In this document: positions 56,650 to 64,000 of the stretch, in pieces
How the letters are laid out: every line of letters starts with the position of its first letter
How positions within the stretch are numbered: position 1 is the stretch's first letter
Made by a program: the position numbers and the translations under genes
The notes under the pieces: model-generated
Databases searched by the model: none
Told to the model about the DNA's origin: nothing
What the model saw: the letters and a program-made list of their open reading frames with translations, nothing else
Assembly (NCBI RefSeq): GCF_902506435.1
Contig: NZ_LR733215.1
Span: forward strand, 1,991,528 to 2,055,527
Reading direction: 5' to 3'
Source: Nocardioides sp. AX2bis
GTDB taxonomy: Bacteria; Actinomycetota; Actinomycetes; Propionibacteriales; Nocardioidaceae
DNA length: 64,000 nt

Positions 56650-57603
56650 TCAGAGGCTGCTGGCCGCGAACGTGTCGCACGCCTCCAGCGAGCCCTGCTC
56701 GAACCCGGTGGTGAACCACCGCATCCGCGAGGCCGCCGAGCCGTGGGTCCAGGTCTCCTCGGTCACCTGGCCCTGCGTGCGCTCCTGGATCCGGTCGTCG
56801 CCGACGGCCTGCGCCGCCGCGAGGGCCTGCGCGACGTCCTGCTCGGTCAACTCGCTGATCAGCGCCTCGCCGCTCTCGTCGTCGGTCGCGGTGGCCGCGG
56901 CCGCCCACATCCCGGCGTAGCAGTCGGCCTGGAGCTCGAGACGGACGGCGTCGCTCGTGGGGCCCTGCTGGGTCCGCACGCGGCCCATCGTGCCGAGCAC
57001 GTTCTGGACGTGGTGGCCGTACTCGTGGGCCAGGACGTACGGCTCGACGAACCCGCCGTCCGGCCCGCCCAACCGGCGTTCGAGGACCTCGTCGAAGAAG
57101 TCCGTGTCCAGGTAGATCGTCTCGTCGGCCGGGCAGTAGAACGGGCCCACGGCCGACGACGCGCCACCGCAGCCGGTGTCGACCGACGACGTGAACGTCA
57201 CCAGGGCCTCCTCGGCGCGGAAGCGGGAGCCCAGCTCGTCGGTCCAGAAGTCGGTCAGCGAGTTCTCCACCGCCACCCGGGCGCAGTCGACGGAGGTGTT
57301 GGCGTCCTCCCCGGTCGCGCAGGAGGCGTACCGGTCGGTGCCGGCCACCCGGCTCGTGTCCAGCGCCCCGTCGAGCGCGCTGCCGGCGCCTCCGCCGCCC
57401 CCGAGGATCTGGACCAGCACGAAGACCAGGCCCACGACGAGCAGGGTCCCGATGCCGCCTCCTCCGATCATGCCGGGGGACAGGCCCGTACGCGTCGCGC
57501 CGCCCGCCGCGCGACGGCTCGCACCAGCGCTCGCACGCCCGCGGGACCCTCCGGTGTCGCGCACGCGTCGCGTGTCCAGCCGGGCCTTGGGGTTGAACCG
57601 CAC
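56650..57603 (-). CDS. Neutral zinc metallopeptidase (YpfJ/KPN_02809 family)
   Basis: 317 residues. N-terminal basic segment, one membrane span (MIGGGGIGTLLVVGLVFVLV), then an extracellular M-clan-like domain with zinc motif VLAHEYGHHVQNVLG (HExxHH pattern written HEYGHH) and downstream ligand region LELQADCYAGMWA. Cys pairs (CATGED, CGGAS, FYCPADE) suggest disulfides. Target unknown. GTG 57603 (VRFNPKARLD) matches the usual family start; convergent with the phosphotransferase gene, 21 nt apart. Confidence 0.9.
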   Translation of the reverse strand: MRFNPKARLDTRRVRDTGGSRGRASAGASRRAAGGATRTGLSPGMIGGGGIGTLLVVGLVFVLVQILGGGGGAGSALDGALDTSRVAGTDRYASCATGEDANTSVDCARVAVENSLTDFWTDELGSRFRAEEALVTFTSSVDTGCGGASSAVGPFYCPADETIYLDTDFFDEVLERRLGGPDGGFVEPYVLAHEYGHHVQNVLGTMGRVRTQQGPTSDAVRLELQADCYAGMWAAAATATDDESGEALISELTEQDVAQALAAAQAVGDDRIQERTQGQVTEETWTHGSAASRMRWFTTGFEQGSLEACDTFAASSL

Positions 57604-57694
57604 GCCGTCTCCTGAGTCCCGGGTCACACCACGGGCGCGACGTCGACCCGCGGCACCGTGCCGGTGCGCGGGGATCCCTACACTAGTGACCCAG

Positions 57695-59293
<1,599 letters not shown>

Positions 59294-59344
59294 CCCCCGG
59301 GCGTCCGGGGCAGGTTGTCGGTGCCGCTGCCTACACTCGCGGCC

Positions 59345-60136
59345 ATGAGCCCCGACGACCTCGCCCGTGCCGGGCTCCGCCTCGACCTCGACGGTGCGGT
59401 GGCCACCGTGACCCTCGACCGCCCCGAGAAGCGCAACGCCCAGACGCCCACCATGTGGCGCGCGCTGGCGGCTCTCGGAGCGGACCTGCCACGCACGGTG
59501 CGCGTGGTCGTCGTCCGCGGGGCCGGCTCGTCGTTCTCCGCCGGCCTCGACCGCAGCCTGCTGCGACCGGGTGACGCCCCTGAGGGCGTCGAGGCGGTCG
59601 GCGACCTGTTCGCGCTCGACGACGCCGCGATGGCCGCGACCATCGCCGACTACCAGGCCGGGTTCACCTGGCTCCGCGACCCGCGCTTCGTGTCGGTCGC
59701 CGCGGTGCACGGTCACGCGATCGGTGCCGGGTTCCAGCTCGCGCTGGCCTGCGACCTGCGGGTCGTGGCCGACGACGTGGGCTTCGCCATGAAGGAGTCC
59801 GCGCTGGGCCTCGTGCCCGACCTCGCGGGCACCAAGCCGCTCGTCGAGGCCGTCGGGTACGCCCGCGCGCTCGAGCTCTGCGCGACCGCGCGCACCGTGC
59901 ACGGCCCCGAGGCCGTCGCGATCGGCCTCGCGCTGCGCAGCGTCCCGGCCGACGGGCTCGACGACGCCGTGCAGGAGCTGGTCTCCGCGCTGCTCGGCCC
60001 GCTGCCCGACGTGGCGGCCGAGACCAAGGCGCTGCTGCAGGACGCCACCGCCCGCGACCTCGGCGAGCAGTGCCGCCTCGAGCGGGAGGCCCAGGTGCGC
60101 CGGTTCCGGGCCCTGGCCGCCGGAGGCCCCGGCTGA
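59345..60136 (+). CDS. Enoyl-CoA hydratase/isomerase family protein
   Basis: 263 residues, crotonase fold. CoA site VTLDRPEKRNAQTPTMWRAL, oxyanion-hole elements AGSSFSAGLDRSLL and VHGHAIGAGFQLALACDLRV, and MKESALGLVPDLAGTKPLVE, where the usual catalytic Glu position reads G-L-V-P-D-L, so the acid may be Asp. Likely a hydratase or isomerase of an unknown acyl-CoA. ATG 59345 is 7 nt after TACACT (59332-59337), consistent with leaderless expression. Confidence 0.88.
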   Translation: MSPDDLARAGLRLDLDGAVATVTLDRPEKRNAQTPTMWRALAALGADLPRTVRVVVVRGAGSSFSAGLDRSLLRPGDAPEGVEAVGDLFALDDAAMAATIADYQAGFTWLRDPRFVSVAAVHGHAIGAGFQLALACDLRVVADDVGFAMKESALGLVPDLAGTKPLVEAVGYARALELCATARTVHGPEAVAIGLALRSVPADGLDDAVQELVSALLGPLPDVAAETKALLQDATARDLGEQCRLEREAQVRRFRALAAGGPG

Positions 60137-60233
60137 CGCCCGGGCCGAGGTCGGCACGGAACAAGCGGACCCCCCGCGGGGTTCTGCCCATGGCGCCGCG
60201 ACGAGGCGGCGTCCTCGAGCCTGACCGGAGGAC

Positions 60234-62126
60234 GTGTTGTCGTTGATGAGCAGTGGCGGCGGTGCCTCCTTCCGGTACCTGCGCTCGGACCGGTCCGCGG
60301 TCGAGAACAAGATCGAGCGGCAGACGCTGCGCCGCGTCGTCGCCTTCGCGCGACCGCACCGGCGCCTGATCGCCCTCTTCCTGCTCTTCACCGTGCTCGA
60401 CGCCGCCCTCGTCGTGGTGCCGGCGCTGCTGATCCAGCGCGTCATCGACGACGGCGTCCTCGCCGGTGACGTGTCCGTGGTGGCGCTGCTGGCCTCCGGC
60501 ATCGCCCTGTTCGCCGTGCTCACCGCCGCGATGTCGGTGGTCAGCGGCTACCTGTCCTCCCGGATCGGCGAGGGCCTGATCTACGACCTGCGCACCCGCG
60601 TGTTCGCGCACGTGCAGCGCCAGTCGCTGGCGTTCTTCACCCGCACCCAGACCGGCGCCCTGGTCAGCCGGCTCAACAACGACGTGATCGGCGCCCAGCG
60701 GGCCTTCACGTCCACGCTGTCCGGCACGGTGTCGAACGCCGTCTCGGTCGTCGTGGTCGGTGTGACGATGCTGGCCCTGAGCTGGCAGGTCACCCTGCTG
60801 TGCCTCGCGCTCTTCCCGGTGCTGCTGCTGACCTCGCGCTGGGTCAGCGGCCGCCTGGCGGGGATGAGCCGCGACCAGATGGACGGCAACGCCGACCTCG
60901 GCAACGCGATGACCGAGCGGTTCAGCGTGGGCGGGGCGATGCTGCTCAAGCTCTTCGGCCGGCGCAGCGACGAGGACGCCCTCTTCGCCGCGAAGGCCGA
61001 CCGGGTCCGCGACCTGGGCGTGCGGATCTCGCTGCTGACGCGGCTCTTCTTCGCCGCGATGACGCTGGTGCCGTCCCTGGCCACCGCGCTGGTCTACGGC
61101 GTCGGCGGCTACCTCGCCATCCAGCAGCAGCTCTCGCCCGGCACCCTGATCGCCCTCGGTGCGCTGCTGCTGCGCCTGCTCGGGCCGATGCAGGGCCTGG
61201 CCAACGTGCGCATCGACGTGATGACCGCGCTGGTCAGCTTCGACCGCGTCTTCGAGGTCCTCGACCTGCCCTCGCTGGTCGAGGAGAAGCCCGACGCCGC
61301 GGTGCTGCCGGCCGGCTCGTCGAGCCTCGAGCTCGACCACGTGTCGTTCCGCTACCCCCGGGCCGACGAGGTCTCCCTGGCCTCCCTGGAGTCGGTGGCG
61401 CGCAAGGAGAGCCGCGAGGACAGCGGCCCGGTCCTGCGAGACCTGTCCTTCACCGCCGAGCCCGGCCAGATGGTCGCCCTGGTCGGTCCGTCGGGCGCCG
61501 GCAAGACGACGGTCACGAACCTCGTCGCACGGCTCTACGACCCGCGCGAGGGCGTCGTACGCGTCGGGGGCCACGACGTCCGCGACGTGACGCTGGAGTC
61601 CCTCGAGGCCACCATCGGGTACGTCACCCAGGACGCCCACATGTTCCACGACACGATCCGCGCCAACCTCGCCTACGCCCGGCCCGGGGCCAGCGACGAG
61701 GAGATCTGGGAGGCGCTGCGCGCCGCCCAGGTCGAGCCGATGATCCGCAGCCTGCCCGACGGGCTCGACACCGTCGTCGGCGACCGCGGCTACCGGCTCT
61801 CCGGCGGCGAGCGGCAGCGGCTGGCCATCGCCCGGCTGCTGCTCAAGGCCCCGGCCCTGGTCGTCCTCGACGAGGCCACCGCCCACCTCGACAGCGAGTC
61901 GGAGGCCGCGGTCCAGCGCGCGCTCGACGCCGCGCTCGAGGGCCGCACCTCCCTGGTCATCGCCCACCGGCTCTCGACCGTGCGCAACGCCGACCTGATC
62001 CTGGTGCTCGAGCAGGGCCGGATCGTCGAGCGGGGCACCCACGCCGAGCTGCTGGCCCGCGGCGGCCTCTACGCCGACCTCTACCGGACCCAGTTCACCA
62101 CCGACGAGGTCGTCACCGCCCGCTGA
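60234..62126 (+). CDS. ABC transporter, fused membrane and ATPase domains (type IV half-exporter)
   Basis: About 630 residues. Six-helix ABC transmembrane domain (LIALFLLFTVLDAALVVVPA onward; coupling motif SFDRVFEVLDLPSL) followed by an ATPase with Walker A GPSGAGKTT, Q-loop YVTQDAHMFHDTI, signature LSGGERQRLAIARLL, Walker B LVVLDEATAHLD and switch His IAHRLSTV. Works as a homodimeric exporter; the cargo is unknown (lipid or drug-like). Start is ambiguous: GGAGG at about 60227-60231 is better spaced for TTG 60237 or ATG 60246 than for GTG 60234. Confidence 0.92.
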   Translation: MLSLMSSGGGASFRYLRSDRSAVENKIERQTLRRVVAFARPHRRLIALFLLFTVLDAALVVVPALLIQRVIDDGVLAGDVSVVALLASGIALFAVLTAAMSVVSGYLSSRIGEGLIYDLRTRVFAHVQRQSLAFFTRTQTGALVSRLNNDVIGAQRAFTSTLSGTVSNAVSVVVVGVTMLALSWQVTLLCLALFPVLLLTSRWVSGRLAGMSRDQMDGNADLGNAMTERFSVGGAMLLKLFGRRSDEDALFAAKADRVRDLGVRISLLTRLFFAAMTLVPSLATALVYGVGGYLAIQQQLSPGTLIALGALLLRLLGPMQGLANVRIDVMTALVSFDRVFEVLDLPSLVEEKPDAAVLPAGSSSLELDHVSFRYPRADEVSLASLESVARKESREDSGPVLRDLSFTAEPGQMVALVGPSGAGKTTVTNLVARLYDPREGVVRVGGHDVRDVTLESLEATIGYVTQDAHMFHDTIRANLAYARPGASDEEIWEALRAAQVEPMIRSLPDGLDTVVGDRGYRLSGGERQRLAIARLLLKAPALVVLDEATAHLDSESEAAVQRALDAALEGRTSLVIAHRLSTVRNADLILVLEQGRIVERGTHAELLARGGLYADLYRTQFTTDEVVTAR

Positions 62127-62132
62127 CCACGG

Positions 62133-62151
62133 GGCCGCCGCCCGGGCGGCC
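62133..62151. terminator. GC hairpin between convergent genes
   Basis: GGCCGCC (62133-62139) pairs with GGCGGCC (62145-62151) around GCCCG, 6 nt after the ABC exporter stop and 17 nt before the end of the SURF1 gene. Weak-loop, no T-tract; a plausible bidirectional terminator. Confidence 0.5.
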
Positions 62152-62167
62152 GGCTCGCTGCCCGGCG

Positions 62168-62974
62168 TCAGGCGCGGGCGGCGGGGGACGGCTCGTCGGC
62201 CGGGTCCTCGGCGCGCGGGCGGGACGACGTACGCCGGGGGCCGCGGGGACCGCCGCGACGCCACTCGTCGTAGGCGAGGTAGCCGAAGCCGCCGATGGCC
62301 AGCAGGCCGAAGAACCACCACTGGAGGCCGTAGAAGAAGTGCGGGCCGTTGTCGAGCTCGGGCAGCTCGACCGGCTCCAGCGGCGTGGCCGGGCCCGGGT
62401 CCTCGGAGCGGAGCTCGACGAAGCCGCCGTAGACCTCCCGGTCCAGGGCCTCACCGATGCTCGCGCTGTTCACCGCCCGGGTCTGCTGGTCCACGACACC
62501 GGTGCTGTCGCCCTCGCCGTCGGCGCGGACGTAGCCCGTGACGGTGACCTCCCCGGCGGGCGGCTCGGGGACCGAGGGCGGTGCGGTGCCGGCGGCCTCC
62601 GTGGCCAGCCAGCCGCGGTCGACCAGCAGCGAGGTGCCGTCCGCCGTCACCAGGGGGACCACCACGTCGACGCCGGCGGCGCCGTCGCGGGTGCGGTACC
62701 GCACGATCACCGTGTCGTCGACGTCGTACTCACCGGTGGCGCTGACGACGCGCCACTCGTCGCTGTCGCCCACATCGCCACCGGGGGCGAGGACGTCCTC
62801 GACGGGGGCGGGATCGCGCTCCTCGTTGACCCGGATGACCTCGTTGGAGTCCTTGCGGTCCGCGAGCCGGTCGAACTGCCACCCGCCCAGCCACCACGTC
62901 GCATACGCGACGACGGCGATGGCCAGCGCCAGGAGGACCCAGCGTCGGCTGAGCAGGAACCGCAGCGACCTCAC
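62168..62974 (-). CDS. SURF1 family cytochrome oxidase assembly protein
   Basis: 268 residues. SURF1 layout: an N-terminal span (WVLLALAIAVVAYATWWLGG-WQFDRL, with the WQ motif following it), an extracytoplasmic domain containing VVSATGEYDVDDTVIVRYRT and LLVDRGWLATEA, and a C-terminal span in GPHFFYGLQWWFFGLLAIGG. SURF1 aids heme A insertion into cytochrome c oxidase, functionally linking this gene to ctaA/ctaB earlier in the window. GTG 62974 follows TAACCT (minus strand, 62982-62987) by 7 nt; ATG 63001 would precede that box. Confidence 0.88.
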   Translation of the reverse strand: MRSLRFLLSRRWVLLALAIAVVAYATWWLGGWQFDRLADRKDSNEVIRVNEERDPAPVEDVLAPGGDVGDSDEWRVVSATGEYDVDDTVIVRYRTRDGAAGVDVVVPLVTADGTSLLVDRGWLATEAAGTAPPSVPEPPAGEVTVTGYVRADGEGDSTGVVDQQTRAVNSASIGEALDREVYGGFVELRSEDPGPATPLEPVELPELDNGPHFFYGLQWWFFGLLAIGGFGYLAYDEWRRGGPRGPRRTSSRPRAEDPADEPSPAARA

Positions 62975-63063
62975 GGGGCCCAGGTTATCCAGCGCTCCCA
63001 CACGGTGGCGTCCCGACCGCCGGGCAGACCGTCGACCAACCGCCGGGGCCCTACAGTGGGGGG

Positions 63064-64000
63064 ATGCAGACCCGCCCGCTCGAGGACCGTTTCGGCCGCG
63101 TCGCCAGCGACCTCCGCGTCTCGCTTACCGATCGCTGCAACCTGCGCTGCAACTACTGCATGCCCGCCGAGGGCCTGGACTGGCTGCCGACCGACGAGGT
63201 GCTCACCGACGACGAGGTCGTCCGGCTCGTCCGGATCGGGGTGCAGATGCTCGGGGTGCGCGAGGTCCGCTACACCGGGGGCGAGCCGCTGATCCGCCGC
63301 GGCCTGGTCGGCATCGTGGGGCAGGTCCACGCCCTCGACCCCACCGTCGAGCAGTCGATCACCACGAACGCCCTCGGCCTGCAGCGCAACGCCGCCGCGC
63401 TGGCGGCCGCCGGCCTGGCCCGGGTGAACGTCAGCCTGGACACGGTGCGGCGTGAGACGTTCCTCGAGATCACGCGCCGCGACCGGTTCGACGACGTCGT
63501 GGCCGGGCTCGCCGCCGCCGACGCCGCGGGCCTGGGCCCGGTCAAGGTCAACGCGGTGCTGCTGCGCGGCACCAACGACGACCAGGCCGCCGAGCTCCTC
63601 GGCTGGTGCCTGGAGCGCGGCTACGAGCTGCGCTTCATCGAGCAGATGCCGCTCGACGCCCAGCACGGCTGGAGCCGCGAGGGCATGATCACCGCCGACG
63701 AGATCTTCGCCCGCCTGGCCGAGAAGTTCACCCTGACGCCGGCGGTCGAGCCGCGCGGCAGCGCCCCGGCCGAGAAGTTCCTGGTCGACGGCGGGCCCGG
63801 CACGGTCGGCGTCATCGCCTCGGTCACCCGCCCGTTCTGCGGCGACTGCGACCGGGTCCGGCTCACCGCCGACGGCCAGGTCCGCAACTGCCTCTTCGCG
63901 CGCCACGAGTCCGACCTGCGCACGGCGCTGCGCAGCGGGGCCACCGACGAGGAGATCGCCGACCGCTGGGTCGTGGCGATGGGCACCAAGGCCGCCGGCC
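63064..64000 (+). CDS. moaA: GTP 3',8-cyclase MoaA, 3' end cut by the window
   Basis: 312 residues visible. Radical-SAM enzyme opening molybdopterin synthesis. First cluster motif CNLRCNYC (Cys25, 29, 32) after VSLTDR, GTP-binding YTGGEPLIRRGL, VNVSLDTVRRETF, RFIEQMPLDAQHGWSR, and second-cluster motif FCGDCDRVRLTADGQVRNCLF (given in two parts: FCGDCDRVRL and GQVRNCLF). Only the last ~15-20 residues, including the GG C-terminus, lie outside. ATG 63064 follows TACAGT (63052-63057) by 6 nt, suggesting a leaderless mRNA. No other moa gene is visible. Confidence 0.96.
   Translation, partial: MQTRPLEDRFGRVASDLRVSLTDRCNLRCNYCMPAEGLDWLPTDEVLTDDEVVRLVRIGVQMLGVREVRYTGGEPLIRRGLVGIVGQVHALDPTVEQSITTNALGLQRNAAALAAAGLARVNVSLDTVRRETFLEITRRDRFDDVVAGLAAADAAGLGPVKVNAVLLRGTNDDQAAELLGWCLERGYELRFIEQMPLDAQHGWSREGMITADEIFARLAEKFTLTPAVEPRGSAPAEKFLVDGGPGTVGVIASVTRPFCGDCDRVRLTADGQVRNCLFARHESDLRTALRSGATDEEIADRWVVAMGTKAAG

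Noticed and set aside
59664..62321. 885-codon minus-strand open frame opposite the enoyl-CoA hydratase and ABC exporter genes
   Set aside because: Gln/His/Arg/Gly-rich shadow sequence; the plus-strand genes have complete family motifs.

Overview
The window is chromosomal DNA from a very GC-rich actinobacterium, most likely Nocardioides or a close Nocardioidaceae relative. The evidence is RbpA, WhiA, a mycothiol-dependent isomerase, an F420-type LLM oxidoreductase, an actinobacterial Vms1-like release factor (acVLRF1), a SufR-led suf operon, a c-di-AMP riboswitch ahead of an NlpC/P60 hydrolase, and many starts preceded at 6-8 nt by a TANNNT -10 box (leaderless transcription). I see no prophage, integrase, IS, CRISPR array, rRNA or tRNA.

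Layout. 1-2.5 kb: end of a toroid (prenyltransferase-like) gene, a YceH-methyltransferase fusion and a class I methyltransferase. 2.7-4.8 kb: a small accessory-looking block with soxR divergent from a questin-oxidase-like gene across a SoxR-box-like dyad, then a probably frameshifted hypothetical gene. 4.8-16.4 kb: single genes and pairs (GNATs, MOSC, dienelactone hydrolase, a photolyase lacking Fe-S ligands, flavin reductase, map, LLM oxidoreductase, VOC/SDR pair, aldo/keto reductase, NlpC/P60 with riboswitch, lipoprotein). 17-20.5 kb: two ATPase-permease pairs in one operon. 20.6-23.9 kb: AraC/GyrI regulator, small protein, surface protein, MBL hydrolase and mycothiol isomerase. 24-36.5 kb: core block uvrA (SOS box), Rieske lipoprotein, uvrC-rapZ-yvcK-whiA, gap-pgk-tpiA-secG, rbpA and a strong terminator. 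36.6-42.3 kb: tkt-tal-pgi-pgl on the minus strand, without zwf/opcA. 42.5-47.3 kb: ctaB, ctaA, an ABC exporter and two membrane proteins. 47.4-54.1 kb: sufR-B-D-Rieske-C-S-U-T. 54-64 kb: ASCH protein, a repeat nest, acVLRF1, phosphotransferase, YpfJ protease, ABC-F, enoyl-CoA hydratase, ABC exporter, SURF1 and the start of moaA.

Functionally, the genes cover nucleotide-excision repair, lower glycolysis, the non-oxidative pentose-phosphate branch, heme O/A and cytochrome oxidase maturation, and Fe-S cluster assembly. The best candidate for something undescribed is the SoxR/questin-oxidase pair: a redox sensor known to respond to redox-cycling quinones faces an enzyme family that cleaves anthraquinones, and a promoter with SoxR geometry leads directly into a leaderless start codon. 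Secondary points of interest are the interspersed repeats: a 35-bp element in six full copies, two perfect palindromes of identical 21-17-21 geometry, and two separate duplications that copied the 3' end of a neighbouring gene.
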